From: Gammaproteobacteria bacterium
GTDB lineage: Bacteria > Pseudomonadota > Gammaproteobacteria > Burkholderiales > Rhodocyclaceae
DNA length: 64,000 nucleotides
Direction of reading: 5' to 3'
Assembly (NCBI GenBank): GCA_018828385.1
Contig: JAHJVE010000011.1
Span: 62,001 to 126,000, forward strand
Shown: positions 55,205-64,000 of the stretch, in pieces
How the letters are laid out: every line of letters starts with the position of its first letter
Numbering within the stretch: the first letter of the stretch is position 1
The notes under the pieces: generated by a model
What the model saw: the letters and a program-made list of their open reading frames with translations, nothing else
Told to the model about the DNA's origin: nothing
Database searches by the model: none
Translations under genes and position numbers: made by a program

Positions 55205-56296
55205 CTACTCGGCCGCTTCCGCCACCCGCCGAGCGCGCACGGCAGCGGCCAGCTGATCGAGCACCTTGACGCTGTCTTCCCAGTTGATGCAGGCATCGGT
55301 GACGCTCTGGCCGTAGGTCAGCGGTTTGTCCGGGACGATGTCCTGGCGGCCTTCGACGAGGTGCGATTCGACCATGACACCGACGATGCGGTCTTCGCCG
55401 GCGGTCAGCTGGGCGGCGACGCTGTCGCAGACTTCCATTTGCAGCTTGAATTGCTTGCGGCTGTTGCCATGCGAGAAATCGACCATGAGCCGGGCAGCGA
55501 GGCCGGACTTGGCGATTTCGGTGCACGCGGCATCGACGCTGGCGGCGTCGTAATTCGGCTCCTTGCCGCCGCGCAGGATGACGTGGCAGTCCTCGTTGCC
55601 GGTCGTCGACACGATGGCGGTGTGGCCGGACTTGGTGACCGACAGGAAATGGTGCGGGGAATTGGCCGAGCGGATGGCATCGACGGCGATGCGCATGTTG
55701 CCGTCGGTACCGTTCTTGAAACCGACCGGGCAGGACAGGCCGGAGGCCAGCTCGCGATGCACCTGAGATTCGGTCGTCCGCGCGCCGATGGCGCCCCAGG
55801 CGATGAGGTCGGCGGTGTATTGCGGCGTGATGGTGTCGAGGAATTCGGTGGCGCAGGGCAGGTCGAGCTCGTTGATTTCAAGCAGGATGCGCCGGGCCAG
55901 GCGCAGGCCTTCGTTGATGCGGAAGGTGTTGTCGAGGCGCGGATCGTTGATCAGGCCTTTCCAGCCGACGGTCGTGCGCGGCTTTTCGAAATAGACGCGC
56001 ATGACGACGATGAGGTCTTCGGCGTATTTCTCGGCTTCCTTGGCCAGCTTTTTGGCGTAATCGATGGCCAGATCGTGATCATGGATCGAGCACGGTCCGA
56101 TGACGACGAGCAGGCGGTCGTCGGCGCCATGCAGGACGCGGTGAATGGCCTGGCGGGCGGCATAGGTCGTCTGGGCGGCGCGGGTGGACACCGGGTATTC
56201 GCGGAAAACGTGGGCCGGCGGCACCAGTTCCTTGATTTCCTTGATGCGCAGGTCGTCGGTGTTGGGTTTGCTCGTTTGCGTGCTGTGCTGCGTCAT
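55205..56296 (-). CDS. aroG: 3-deoxy-7-phosphoheptulonate synthase (DAHP synthase, AroG/F/H type)
   Basis: This enzyme condenses phosphoenolpyruvate and erythrose-4-phosphate, the entry step to the shikimate pathway. The 363-residue class I-alpha enzyme shows RLLVVIGPCSIHDHDLAIDYA (in parts LLVVIGPCSIHD, HDLAIDYA), MRVYFEKPRTTVGWKGLINDP, ARTTESQVHRELASGLSCPVGFKNGTDG (in parts ARTTESQVHRELASGL and PVGFKNGTDG) and VDFSHGNSRKQF. The TYGQSVTDACINW end is also typical. Its allosteric amino acid cannot be decided from sequence. The gap to the sensor kinase gene is 53 bases. Confidence 0.96.
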   Translation of the reverse strand: MTQHSTQTSKPNTDDLRIKEIKELVPPAHVFREYPVSTRAAQTTYAARQAIHRVLHGADDRLLVVIGPCSIHDHDLAIDYAKKLAKEAEKYAEDLIVVMRVYFEKPRTTVGWKGLINDPRLDNTFRINEGLRLARRILLEINELDLPCATEFLDTITPQYTADLIAWGAIGARTTESQVHRELASGLSCPVGFKNGTDGNMRIAVDAIRSANSPHHFLSVTKSGHTAIVSTTGNEDCHVILRGGKEPNYDAASVDAACTEIAKSGLAARLMVDFSHGNSRKQFKLQMEVCDSVAAQLTAGEDRIVGVMVESHLVEGRQDIVPDKPLTYGQSVTDACINWEDSVKVLDQLAAAVRARRVAEAAE

Positions 56297-56401
56297 GGCC
56301 AGTCTCGTCCAGAAATGCGGAAAGCCAGCATTCTAACGGATGGCCATCGAAGATTTCGAGCCTGGGGCCACTCTCCCAGGCAAGCCCCGACGGCAAATCA
56401 G

Positions 56402-57184
56402 TTACTTCGGCAGCTTTTCGTAGAGACCAACCGCCCGTTCCATCTCTTCGAGGATGCGTTCGCTGGTCGTCGCCACGGCCAGTTGCGCCCGCTTGTCGCC
56501 GCCGATTTTCTGGCTGAGGGCGCTCTCGAAGAAAATCCATTGCTGCCTGACGAGGTCCAGGCTGTCCTTGATCTGCGCCGTATTGGCCGGCGCTACGGCC
56601 AGTTCCTGCAAGGCATCGGAGAATTCCTTGCGGACCTTGCCCAGACTGGCCGTTCCGCCGTTGTCGGCGATGCCCCACGAGGCAGCCTGGTAATACTTGG
56701 CCATGCGCTGCGACAACATGCGCTGGCGCCCGGACACATTGACCAGACGGCCGGCGTTCGAGCTTGATTTCTTTTCGAGCAGGACGGTTGCCTGATGTGC
56801 CAAGACCAGTACCTCTTCGGAAATGGCCAGGACTTTTCGCCCATTTTCCGGCGATGGCGTCGCCCCGACCAGCACATCCTTGTAGGCCAGCCAGGATTTT
56901 TCGAGTTTGAGGTAGGTTTCCTTGATTTCCGGCGTCGGCGCGTAGTTCTTCAACTCGACAAGTTGCCGGTCGAAGATGGCAATCGAGGCATCGAGAATCT
57001 TCCTGCTACGGTCGACGTCGATTTGTTGCCCAATCTGGAAATAGGCCTTGGCCATGCGCTGCGACAGCATCCGCTGGCGGCCGGCCTTGTTGATCGCCGA
57101 ATTGATGTCGCTGATCTGGGCCAGCGCATCATGGCCGGCCAGGCAAAGAAAACATGCGAGCAGCGCAGACAGTACGGTCTTCAC
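56402..57184 (-). CDS. Periplasmic protein with two PilJ/NarX-type N-terminal sensor domains
   Basis: This is a 260-residue exported protein (signal peptide ending at ALAQ) made of two homologous helical domains. Each carries the identical 12-mer GRQRMLSQRMAK, at residues 35-46 and 152-163. This segment is the signature of the type IV pilus methyl-accepting chemotaxis N-terminal domain and resembles the nitrate-binding P-box of NarX/NarQ. There is no kinase, HAMP or membrane segment, so the protein must act as a soluble binder or partner. Nitrate or nitrite binding is a reasonable inference in a denitrifier. Repeat site 20 lies in its IDVDRSRK. Confidence 0.75.
   Translation of the reverse strand: MKTVLSALLACFLCLAGHDALAQISDINSAINKAGRQRMLSQRMAKAYFQIGQQIDVDRSRKILDASIAIFDRQLVELKNYAPTPEIKETYLKLEKSWLAYKDVLVGATPSPENGRKVLAISEEVLVLAHQATVLLEKKSSSNAGRLVNVSGRQRMLSQRMAKYYQAASWGIADNGGTASLGKVRKEFSDALQELAVAPANTAQIKDSLDLVRQQWIFFESALSQKIGGDKRAQLAVATTSERILEEMERAVGLYEKLPK
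57005..57031 (+). repeat. Uptake-like repeat, site 20
   Basis: A full GCTACGGTCGAC core is followed by the weaker GTCGATTTGTTGCCC. It is antisense in the PilJ-N-type gene and encodes VDRSR. Confidence 0.65.
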
Positions 57185-57288
57185 GAGGCCTCCCGGGATG
57201 GCTTTTTTCGAGCCAGGAGGATAGCCGCGGCATTTGCCGCAAGACCATGATACGAATCAACAATGTTACATGACGGTCAATCCGTCGC

Positions 57289-57921
57289 TCAGCGCATCTG
57301 CGTCAGGTAATTGGCAATGGCCGTGATGTCTTCGTTCTTGAGCGGAGCGGTGGCAATCGACATGAGCTGATTGTTGCGCACGCCGGTCATGTCGCGATAA
57401 CGGGTGATCGAGGTCTTCAGGTAGGGCACCTTTTGCCCGGCCAGACGGGGAAAAAGCTCGTTACCACGGGCCTGTTCTCCATGGCAGCGGACACACAGCT
57501 TGGTGAACAGCTCCTTGCCATGCGGCACCAGGCTGTTGTCGGCAACGGACGGCGGGACCTTGACGCTGGCGTAATAGTGGGCGACCTGAATGCGCTCTTC
57601 GTCCTTGAGCACCTTGATCAGCCCCTGCATGAAGGGATCCTTGCGCTCGCCGACGCTGAATTTGCGAATCTGTTCGAGCAGGTAGGCCGGGTTCTGGCCA
57701 GCCAGATTCGGCACATCCGGCGTCTTGCTGATGCCGTCTTCGCCGTGGCAATTTGCGCAGAAGAAGGTGGCCTTCTTGCCGGCATCGATCGCCGCCCGCA
57801 AGGCCACTGGATCGGCACCGAGCGCTTTCAGCCGTTCCTGCGCAGCGCTTGCCTGAGGCGTCGATTGAGCCCAAACCGAAGCAGACAGCAAACAGCCAGC
57901 GAGAAAAATCAGTGCGCGCAT
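57289..57921 (-). CDS. Dihaem cytochrome c4-like protein
   Basis: This is a 210-residue periplasmic dihaem cytochrome. A signal peptide (IFLAGCLLSASVWA) precedes two tandem class I domains with haem motifs CANCH (55-59) and CVRCH (143-147). Each is followed by a c4-type NLAGQNPAYLLEQIRKF or RLAGQKVPYLKTSITRYRD stretch, with the domain ends at VAHYYAS and IANYLTQM. Cytochromes c4 feed terminal oxidases and denitrification enzymes from the bc1 complex. It is convergent with nothing and may be transcribed alone, since a spacing of 104 bases separates it from the downstream gene. Confidence 0.92.
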   Translation of the reverse strand: MRALIFLAGCLLSASVWAQSTPQASAAQERLKALGADPVALRAAIDAGKKATFFCANCHGEDGISKTPDVPNLAGQNPAYLLEQIRKFSVGERKDPFMQGLIKVLKDEERIQVAHYYASVKVPPSVADNSLVPHGKELFTKLCVRCHGEQARGNELFPRLAGQKVPYLKTSITRYRDMTGVRNNQLMSIATAPLKNEDITAIANYLTQMR

Positions 57922-57950
57922 CGAAGCCCCCTCAACAATGTGACTAGATA

Positions 57951-59396
57951 TTATGCAGTACCCCCCACCGTCAGTCCATCGATACGCAAGGTTGGCTGGC
58001 CAACGCCGACCGGTACGCTTTGCCCGTCCTTGCCGCAGGTGCCGACGCCGGGGTCGAGTTTGAGGTCATTGCCGATCATCGAGACGCGGGTCATCGCCTC
58101 CGGTCCGTTGCCGATCAGCGTCGCGCCCTTGATCGGGCGGGTCACCTTGCCGTCTTCGATGAGGTAAGCCTCGCTCATCGAAAAGACGAACTTGCCGCTC
58201 GTGATATCGACCTGACCGCCACCGAAATTGGCGGCGTAGATGCCTTTCTTGACCGACTGGATGATTTCCGCCGGGTCGTGCTCGCCGGCCAGCATCATGG
58301 TGTTGGTCATGCGCGGGATGGGCAGGTGAGCAAAGGATTCGCGGCGGCCGTTACCGGTCGGGGCGACGCCCATGAGGCGGGCGTTCAGGCTGTCCTGCAG
58401 GTAGCCTTTGAGAATGCCGTCCTCGATCAGCACGGTGCGTTGCGTCGCATTGCCTTCGTCGTCAATGTTCAATGAGCCACGGCGGTCGGCAATCGTGCCG
58501 TCGTCGATGACGGTGACGCCTTCGGCAGCGACGCGCTGGCCGATCCGGCCGGAGAAAGTCGAGCTGCCCTTGCGGTTGAAGTCGCCTTCGAGGCCGTGGC
58601 CGACGGCTTCGTGGAGCAGGATGCCGGGCCAGCCGGCACCGAGCACGACCGTCATCTGGCCGGCCGGGGCGGGCTCGGCATGGAGGTTGGTGACGGCCTG
58701 ATGGACCGCTTCCTTGGCGTAGCGCTGGAGAATTTCGTCGTCGAAATAGCCGAAGTCGAAACGCCCGCCGCCACCCGACGAGCCCTGCTCGCGCTTGCCG
58801 TTTTCCTCGACGATGACCGAGATCGAGCAACGGACGAGCGGCCGGATGTCGGCGGCCAGACGACCGTCGGAGCCGGCAACGAGGATCACTTCATACTCGC
58901 CGGCGAGCGAGGCCATGACCTGTTTGATGCGCGGGTCGAGCGCCCGGGCAAAGCCTTCCAGACGTTCAAGCAATTTGACCTTGGCGTCGGCTGGCAGCGA
59001 GGCAATCGGGTCGTGCGGCACGTACAACGACCTTGCTACGGTCGACGGGAAAAATTGGCCAAATTTGGAATCCTGCCCGGCCGCGCCAATCGCCCGCACG
59101 GCGTTGGCGGCGTCGCCGAGGGCCTGCGCACTGATGTCGTCGGAGTAGGCGAAGGCCGTTTTCTCGCCGGACAGGGCGCGCACGCCGACGCCCTGGTCGA
59201 TGCTGAAGCTGCCCGATTTGACGATGCCCTCGTCGAGGCTCCACGCCTCGGAACGGGAATACTGGAAATAAAGGTCGGCGTAGTCGACCTGGTGCGTCAG
59301 GATCTGGCCGAAGGTTCGCGACAGGTCGCCTTCGCTGAGCGAGAAGGGGGCCAGCAGCAGGGATTCGGCCTGGGCCAACGCGCTGTTCTGAGTCAT
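57951..59396 (-). CDS. tldD: Metalloprotease TldD
   Basis: TldD forms the TldD/TldE (PmbA) heterodimeric zinc protease that degrades unfolded peptides and matures some antitoxins and microcins. The 481-residue protein shows the metal site [19 protein letters not shown] with HEXXXH, the preceding [34 protein letters not shown], and a C-terminal [22 protein letters not shown] (in parts [14 protein letters not shown] and QPTLRI). The start is at MTQNSAL; the upstream in-frame residues fall in the neighbouring gene's end. Repeat site 21 encodes [10 protein letters not shown]. The partner tldE is not in the window. Confidence 0.95.
   Translation of the reverse strand: MTQNSALAQAESLLLAPFSLSEGDLSRTFGQILTHQVDYADLYFQYSRSEAWSLDEGIVKSGSFSIDQGVGVRALSGEKTAFAYSDDISAQALGDAANAVRAIGAAGQDSKFGQFFPSTVARSLYVPHDPIASLPADAKVKLLERLEGFARALDPRIKQVMASLAGEYEVILVAGSDGRLAADIRPLVRCSISVIVEENGKREQGSSGGGGRFDFGYFDDEILQRYAKEAVHQAVTNLHAEPAPAGQMTVVLGAGWPGILLHEAVGHGLEGDFNRKGSSTFSGRIGQRVAAEGVTVIDDGTIADRRGSLNIDDEGNATQRTVLIEDGILKGYLQDSLNARLMGVAPTGNGRRESFAHLPIPRMTNTMMLAGEHDPAEIIQSVKKGIYAANFGGGQVDITSGKFVFSMSEAYLIEDGKVTRPIKGATLIGNGPEAMTRVSMIGNDLKLDPGVGTCGKDGQSVPVGVGQPTLRIDGLTVGGTA
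59035..59070 (+). repeat. Uptake-like repeat, site 21
   Basis: GCTACGGTCGAC is followed by GGGAAAAATT and CAAATTTGGAA, a full-length copy with both tracts. It is antisense in tldD. Confidence 0.85.
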
Positions 59397-59406
59397 GAAA
59401 GCTTCC

Positions 59407-60216
59407 TTAAAGTTTGCGATGGGCAAGGGCCGGCAGGCTCTCGCGAATTTCAGCAAGACGCTGGTGATCGAGGTCGGCGATGACGACGCCCGGCCCCTTC
59501 AGTTTGCGGTCGAGAATCTCGCCCCACGGGTCGATGATCATGCTGTTGCCGTGCGTCATGCGGCCGTTTTCATGGCGCCCGCCCTGTCCGACAGCGAGAA
59601 GATAACACTGGTTCTCGATGGCCCGGGCGCGGAGCAGGATTTCCCAGTGGGCACGCCCCGTGGTTTCGGTGAAGGCGGCCGGCACGAGGATCAGGTCGAC
59701 TGGTGCCAGCGCCCGGTACAACTCGGGGAAACGCAGGTCGTAGCAGATCGACAGGGCGACCTTGCCGAACGGCGTATCGACCGCTACCGGCGTTTCGCCC
59801 GGTTCTATGAAGCTGGCCTCGTCGTAGGATTCGTCACCCTTGTGGAAGCCGAACAGGTGGATCTTGTCGTAACGCGCGACGCACTCGCCGGCCGGGTTGA
59901 AGACCAGGCTGGCATTGCGCATCTTGTCGGGCTTGCTCGCGGTCAACGGCAAGGAACCGGCAAAAATCCAGATGCCGTGGCGTTGCGCCGTTTCGGCCAG
60001 CCAGGACTGGATAGGCCCGGTGCCGAAATCCTCGCGTGCTCGCACGCGATCGGCATCGACCGCACCGATGATGGGGAAATACTCGGGCAAAGCGACCAGT
60101 TGGGCGCCCTGTGCGACAGCCTCGGCAATGAGCCGGCCGGCCGTGGCCAGGTTGTCGCCAACGCGCGGCCCGGAAATCATCTGCACGGCGGCGATACGGC
60201 AATTCTGCCTGGTCAT
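59407..60216 (-). CDS. Carbon-nitrogen hydrolase, Nit/omega-amidase type
   Basis: This is a 269-residue cytosolic nitrilase-superfamily enzyme. The catalytic triad is Glu in [12 protein letters not shown], Lys in YDKIHLFGF and Cys in [18 protein letters not shown]. The [16 protein letters not shown] stretch also fits the Nit1/Nit2-like branch. Such enzymes repair deaminated glutathione or hydrolyse omega-amides. Position between yhdP and tldD is conserved in many betaproteobacteria. The start overlaps the yhdP stop (ATGA), and the gap to tldD is only ten bases, so all three form one operon. Confidence 0.9.
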   Translation of the reverse strand: MTRQNCRIAAVQMISGPRVGDNLATAGRLIAEAVAQGAQLVALPEYFPIIGAVDADRVRAREDFGTGPIQSWLAETAQRHGIWIFAGSLPLTASKPDKMRNASLVFNPAGECVARYDKIHLFGFHKGDESYDEASFIEPGETPVAVDTPFGKVALSICYDLRFPELYRALAPVDLILVPAAFTETTGRAHWEILLRARAIENQCYLLAVGQGGRHENGRMTHGNSMIIDPWGEILDRKLKGPGVVIADLDHQRLAEIRESLPALAHRKL

Positions 60217-63200
60217 GGTTTGCTCTCCACGGGTTGGCTGTCCACTCCCGGCGGCAACTTCACCTCCGGCGCCGACTCCCCGGTCTTGTTGACCTGCGGA
60301 TCGGCCCAGGTACCGGTGACATGATAGCGATAGCTGAACAGGCGATTGAGCGGCTTTTGCAGCACCGTATTGGCGACCAGCGCCGCCGCACCGACCACCG
60401 GATTGACCAGCGCCGCCGCGCCGACCGCCGCCAGCCCGCCGAGTTCGGGGCGGACGACGACCTGCATGTCCTGCGTTTCAGCCTTGAGGTCGGTTTCACC
60501 CTGCATTTCGATCTGCGCCGACGGCCCGTAGATGCGCAAGGGATCGACGGTACGCATGACGCCCTGGCGGATGGACAACTTGCCTTCGATGCTGTCGAAA
60601 GCCAGGCCATCGCTGAAAATATCGCGAAAATCCAGGGTCAGCCGACGCGGCAGCGACTGCAGTGAAATCAGCCCGAGCAGCTTGCCGACGCCGGGTTCGA
60701 GCTTGTTGAACTGGCCCTTTTCGGCGTCGACATTGAGCTGACCGGTCAACGACGGATAGTGAATATCGGTGAGCGGCCCGTTCCATTTCAGGTCGCCGGT
60801 CATTTTGGCCTTGCCGCGGCGCACCGAGTCGGCGTAGCCGAGCCGGTCGAGCAGTTTGCCCATGTCCTTGGCGTTCAGCTCGAAATCTAGTCGGGTATGG
60901 TTGGCTCCTGTGTTGTTCCAGACAGCCTTGCCCTTCAGGCCGCCGTCCGGATTTTCCAGGCTCAGGTTATCGAGGTGCCACGCCCCCTTGTCGTTGCGCG
61001 CCTTGAGTTCGAGCCGGCCCAGCGCCTTGTCGCCGACAAAAAAGTTGTCGACCGTCAGGCTCATGCCGGGCAGCGTATTGATCAGCGACGAAGTGCCCTC
61101 GGCGGCCTCGGCCGCGGGCCGCACAACGAGACGCTTGAAATTGCCCTCGACCCAGCCTTCGCCGGCGCTCTTCCAGAAAACATTGCCGACCGCCTCGCGG
61201 GTATTGAGGCCGATCTGCCAGCCGCTGTCTTGCGGGCGCAGACTGACCTCGACCTGGTTGTAATCGCGGTCGAAGAGATGCAGCTGCGGCGCTTTGAGCG
61301 TCACCACGTTGAGCGCCAGGCCACTGCCGTCGCCCCCAGCTGCGCCCTCGGGCAGGAAATTCCGCCAGGCATCGGCGTCAATGCGCGGGGTTACCACGCG
61401 CACCGCCAGACCTTTTTCTGGCAGACGCAGCTCACCCTCGCCAACCGCCAGGACGCCGCGCTCCCAGTTGCCCAGCCGGCGGACGACCAGCCCCTGGGCG
61501 ACCTTGCCGAGCGTGATCCGGTACTGCTCGCGCTCGGCATCCGGCGCCGTGCGCTCGATGCGCAGAGGCAGCGCCGTCATGGCGTTCTTGTTGAGCGGGT
61601 CGGGCAACGGCGAACTGATTCCCAGCAGGTCGGACTCGACCACCACGTCGGCATTGCGCCGGCGGATGCCGATGTCGGCTTTCCAGGCCGCGTTGCCGCT
61701 CAGATGGTTGATCAGGGGCCAGCCAAAATGCCGGCTCACCTCGCCGATGGCGGCCGTGCCGGTGGCCACTACAGCCACCTTTTCGGCGGCACTCCTGACC
61801 TGCACCTTGAGCGGCCCGCCAAAGACCTGGCCGGCAATATCCTGCGAGGCCACGGTATTTTCGGTGAGCAGCAGGCGACCGTTGACCTGGGTCAGCGGCG
61901 GCAGCCCGGCGAGCGGCTGCAACTGGTTGTTGAGGAAGCGATAGTCGCCGCGCATCCGGGTATCGAGGGCGTGGCGCAGGGGAATGTCGAGCTCGAGCTT
62001 GAGGCTGCCGTTGCCGGCGGCCTTCATGCCTTCGGTGAAGCGATCGATTTTTTCCGTCACCGGGCTTTCCTCGATGAACCGCAGGAACTCGCCGGTCGGC
62101 CCGCGGGCCGTACCGCGCACGAGCAACATCTCTTCGTGCGCTTCAAAATCGGGAATATCGACCTTGACGTCGGCCAGCGTCGCGCCAAGGATGCGCCCCT
62201 TGCTGGCCTTGATCCGCATGCCGGTGTCGAAGCTCATGTCGGCATCGATGTCGTCGATGACCGGCCAGCCGTCGGCATAATCGACCTTGGCGCCGGTCGC
62301 CTTGGCGGTGACGATGAACCTGCCGCCCTTGCCGTCGCGGAAAGGGAAATCCTTGAGATTGCCCTTGAGAATGAGCTTGCCGTCGTAGCCGCGACCGCCG
62401 ACGATGCCGCGCCGGATCCAGTTGCGGGCCGAGGCATTGACGGCGTGCGGCATGTAACGCCAGACGGCGCGCCCCTCGCCGCGCTCGATGCTCGCCGTCA
62501 GGTCGATTTCGCCCGGCCCATCGCCGGTGTAGCGATACGTCCCCTGGGCCGAACCAGCCGCATCCGGCCCGGCAAATTCGAGCTTGTCGAGTTGGATGTC
62601 GGTCCCGTGCGGCGAATTTTTCCAGCTCGCCTTGACCTTGAGGGCATCGAGCGCGATGTCCGGCTCGGGGAAAATGGCCGGCAAGGACAGGCTCGAAACG
62701 CCTGAATCGAGCCGCAGATCGCCCCCCTTTTCAGTCAGATCGATCGATCCCGAAACGCCACCGGCGCCGGGAAAATAGCGGTCGGCCTCGATCCCCATGT
62801 CACGAAAACCGGCTCGCAGGCTGTAACGGCTGAGCTTTTCGCCCTCGAGCGTCCAGCTTGCCCGCAATTCGGCAATCCGCCCCTGCGGCCGGTGGCGGAG
62901 GAGCAGCCCGCGGCTTTGCGCATCGAGCGGCAAATAGGCGGCCAGGCGGCCGAGCACGGCGAGGTCGAGAAAACTGGCACTGGAATTGCCGTTGACCGTA
63001 GCAGTCGCCGCATCGCGTTGCCATTCGACCTTGAAATCGCTCGGCGCGATGCGGATGCCATCCTGCGTCTGCAATTCGACCTGATGCCCGGCAACCATCC
63101 AGGCATCGGCCTTGTATTGGCCGGCGATCCGGCCGCGCATGCTGGCCAGTTCGAGTTCGGGCAGCTGGCGGCCGAGGCGCATGCGCACATCCTCGAGCGC

Positions 63201-64000
63201 CACGTCGGCCGTCAGCTTGCCGGTCCCGTCGCCGAGATCGCCCCAGACGCGCAGCGCCCCCCGCCCGCGTGGCAGATGCACGGGATAATCGAGCCAGGCC
63301 CGCCAGCCGGCCAGATCGGCGTAATCGAGTTCAACAAAAAGCCGCCCGGACAAATTTTCGAGCGCCTCGCCGAGATCGCCCTTGACCTCGCCCCGGATGT
63401 CGACGCGGGCGGCCAGTTCATCCGGCGGCGCGGCCGACAGGCCGAAGCGATGGCGGCGCCCGCTGTTGTCGAGGGCAAGCTGCAGGTCTTCGAGAACGAG
63501 CGGCGGCGCCTTGCGCAGGCGGTCGTCCCAGACAATCGTCGCATCGCGGATGCGAATGCGCCGCTGTTGGAGGACCCACTCGCCAAAGGCCGGATCGCTC
63601 TCGCCTTCGGTGTCGACGCCGGCCACCGTGATCTTGCCGTTGGTTTCGCGCCGGATGTGGAGGACCGGGCGATCAAAAGCGAGCAGGGCCAGCGTCGGCC
63701 GCAGGCGCCACAGGGTGTGCCAGGAAAGGACGCCTTCGATGCGGGCCAGCGTGAAGGCCGGTGCGCCCTGGCGGTCGGCAACCATCACCTCGTCGAGCAC
63801 CAGATCGGGATTCAGCCCCCGCCAGCGTGCCTCGATGTGACCGATCTTGACCGGCAGCCCGACGGCCTGCGTAACGGCCCGCTCGATCTCGCTCTGGTAG
63901 TCGCCTATCTTCGGCAGAACCGCGTAGCGCAGGGTCAGGATCAGAACGACGAAGGCCAGCCAGGCGGCGAACACCCCCCAGCCGAGCAGGCGGATGCCAC
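60213..64000 (-). CDS. yhdP: YhdP-family AsmA-like transport protein, 5' end outside the window
   Basis: At least 1,261 residues of a giant envelope protein are visible. The frame stays open to the right edge (GIRLLGWG precedes a GTG that an automated call might take as start), so the true start lies beyond 64000. An N-terminal membrane helix (AFVVLILTLRYAVLPK) is followed by a long periplasmic part rich in beta-strands, ending with the DUF3971/AsmA-like C-terminal region. YhdP, TamB and YdbH are bridge-like proteins that move phospholipids to the outer membrane; the molecular route is known from E. coli. It is coupled to the amidase gene. Repeat site 22 encodes ATATVNGNSS. Confidence 0.85.
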   Translation of the reverse strand, partial: GIRLLGWGVFAAWLAFVVLILTLRYAVLPKIGDYQSEIERAVTQAVGLPVKIGHIEARWRGLNPDLVLDEVMVADRQGAPAFTLARIEGVLSWHTLWRLRPTLALLAFDRPVLHIRRETNGKITVAGVDTEGESDPAFGEWVLQQRRIRIRDATIVWDDRLRKAPPLVLEDLQLALDNSGRRHRFGLSAAPPDELAARVDIRGEVKGDLGEALENLSGRLFVELDYADLAGWRAWLDYPVHLPRGRGALRVWGDLGDGTGKLTADVALEDVRMRLGRQLPELELASMRGRIAGQYKADAWMVAGHQVELQTQDGIRIAPSDFKVEWQRDAATATVNGNSSASFLDLAVLGRLAAYLPLDAQSRGLLLRHRPQGRIAELRASWTLEGEKLSRYSLRAGFRDMGIEADRYFPGAGGVSGSIDLTEKGGDLRLDSGVSSLSLPAIFPEPDIALDALKVKASWKNSPHGTDIQLDKLEFAGPDAAGSAQGTYRYTGDGPGEIDLTASIERGEGRAVWRYMPHAVNASARNWIRRGIVGGRGYDGKLILKGNLKDFPFRDGKGGRFIVTAKATGAKVDYADGWPVIDDIDADMSFDTGMRIKASKGRILGATLADVKVDIPDFEAHEEMLLVRGTARGPTGEFLRFIEESPVTEKIDRFTEGMKAAGNGSLKLELDIPLRHALDTRMRGDYRFLNNQLQPLAGLPPLTQVNGRLLLTENTVASQDIAGQVFGGPLKVQVRSAAEKVAVVATGTAAIGEVSRHFGWPLINHLSGNAAWKADIGIRRRNADVVVESDLLGISSPLPDPLNKNAMTALPLRIERTAPDAEREQYRITLGKVAQGLVVRRLGNWERGVLAVGEGELRLPEKGLAVRVVTPRIDADAWRNFLPEGAAGGDGSGLALNVVTLKAPQLHLFDRDYNQVEVSLRPQDSGWQIGLNTREAVGNVFWKSAGEGWVEGNFKRLVVRPAAEAAEGTSSLINTLPGMSLTVDNFFVGDKALGRLELKARNDKGAWHLDNLSLENPDGGLKGKAVWNNTGANHTRLDFELNAKDMGKLLDRLGYADSVRRGKAKMTGDLKWNGPLTDIHYPSLTGQLNVDAEKGQFNKLEPGVGKLLGLISLQSLPRRLTLDFRDIFSDGLAFDSIEGKLSIRQGVMRTVDPLRIYGPSAQIEMQGETDLKAETQDMQVVVRPELGGLAAVGAAALVNPVVGAAALVANTVLQKPLNRLFSYRYHVTGTWADPQVNKTGESAPEVKLPPGVDSQPVESKP
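62970..63002 (-). repeat. Uptake-like repeat, site 22
   Basis: On the minus strand GCTACGGTCAAC is followed by GGCAATTCC, then a weaker CAGTTTTC. It is in the sense orientation in yhdP and encodes ATVNGNSS. Confidence 0.65.

Noticed and set aside
60897-62705. 602-codon open frame antisense to yhdP
   Set aside because: Same reasoning as for alaS. The frame is open only because of the codon bias of yhdP.

Overview
The window reads as a GC-rich betaproteobacterial chromosome segment, most like a denitrifying, respiratory member of the Rhodocyclales (Dechloromonas/Azonexus type). The grounds are a cytochrome cd1 nitrite reductase (nirS) under a perfect FNR/DNR box, a very large c-type cytochrome complement (27 haem c attachment motifs in eight genes), glcDEF, cytochrome c', cytochrome c4, and the queA-tgt-yajC-secD-secF order. 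No rRNA, CRISPR array, phage or insertion sequence was seen. Placement below order level is inference.

Layout. 1-3.3 kb (minus): nirS, a dihaem ethylbenzene-dehydrogenase-gamma-like protein, a cupredoxin and a NirC-like cytochrome running off the edge. 3.5-4.7 kb: cobA/nirE and a Rap1a/Tai-like protein, then tRNA-Leu(CAA). 4.8-10.3 kb: queA, tgt, yajC, secD, secF. 10.6-16.9 kb: an Lrp/AsnC regulator, a PhzF-like enzyme, cytochrome b561 and cytochrome c', DUF2322, a zinc-ribbon membrane protein, purB, a glutathione transferase and an HD-GYP protein. 16.9-31.3 kb: mnmA, a nudix hydrolase, ilvE, a CHCC zinc protein, waaF, a YheT-type hydrolase, a phosphomannomutase, an EAL-HDOD protein, alaS, ugpQ and ugpB. 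31.4-36.4 kb: a lipoprotein, a histidine kinase with a receiver protein, and rhlE. 36.4-37.0 kb: no gene, but two inverted copies of a long non-coding repeat. 37-44.6 kb (minus): a PP2C phosphatase and a tightly overlapping glyoxylate/glycolate operon, hyi-glxK-glcD-glcE-glcF-HDOD. 44.7-46.4 kb: a cobalamin adenosyltransferase and a dienoyl-CoA isomerase-like crotonase. 46.5-55.2 kb (minus): a two-component system followed by a small cytochrome c, an MtrA/PioA-like decahaem cytochrome, an MtrB/PioB-like porin and a CbcL-like nonahaem c/cytochrome b fusion. 55.2-64 kb (minus): aroG, a duplicated PilJ/NarX-type sensor domain, cytochrome c4, tldD, a nitrilase-family amidase and a partial yhdP.

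Two things stand out. The first is a dispersed 12-base core, GCTACGGTCRAC, followed by one or two A-rich tracts about one helical turn apart. It occurs at least 22 times, in both orientations, mostly inside unrelated genes and sometimes fused to transcription terminators. This is the architecture of a DNA-uptake sequence, like the Pasteurellaceae USS or Neisseriaceae DUS, but with a different core. The second is a complete-looking electron conduit from the quinone pool across both membranes, which pairs a Geobacter-like CbcL quinone module with a Shewanella/Rhodopseudomonas-like MtrAB/PioAB outer-membrane module next to its own apparent two-component system.

Working together, the nir genes (with cobA possibly supplying the haem d1 precursor), the NO-binding cytochrome c', the cytochrome c4 and the MtrAB-like conduit describe a flexible respiratory cell. 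The glc operon turns glycolate and glyoxylate into central metabolites. Several signalling outputs (HD-GYP, HDOD, degenerate EAL-HDOD, PP2C, two histidine kinases) are scattered among housekeeping genes.
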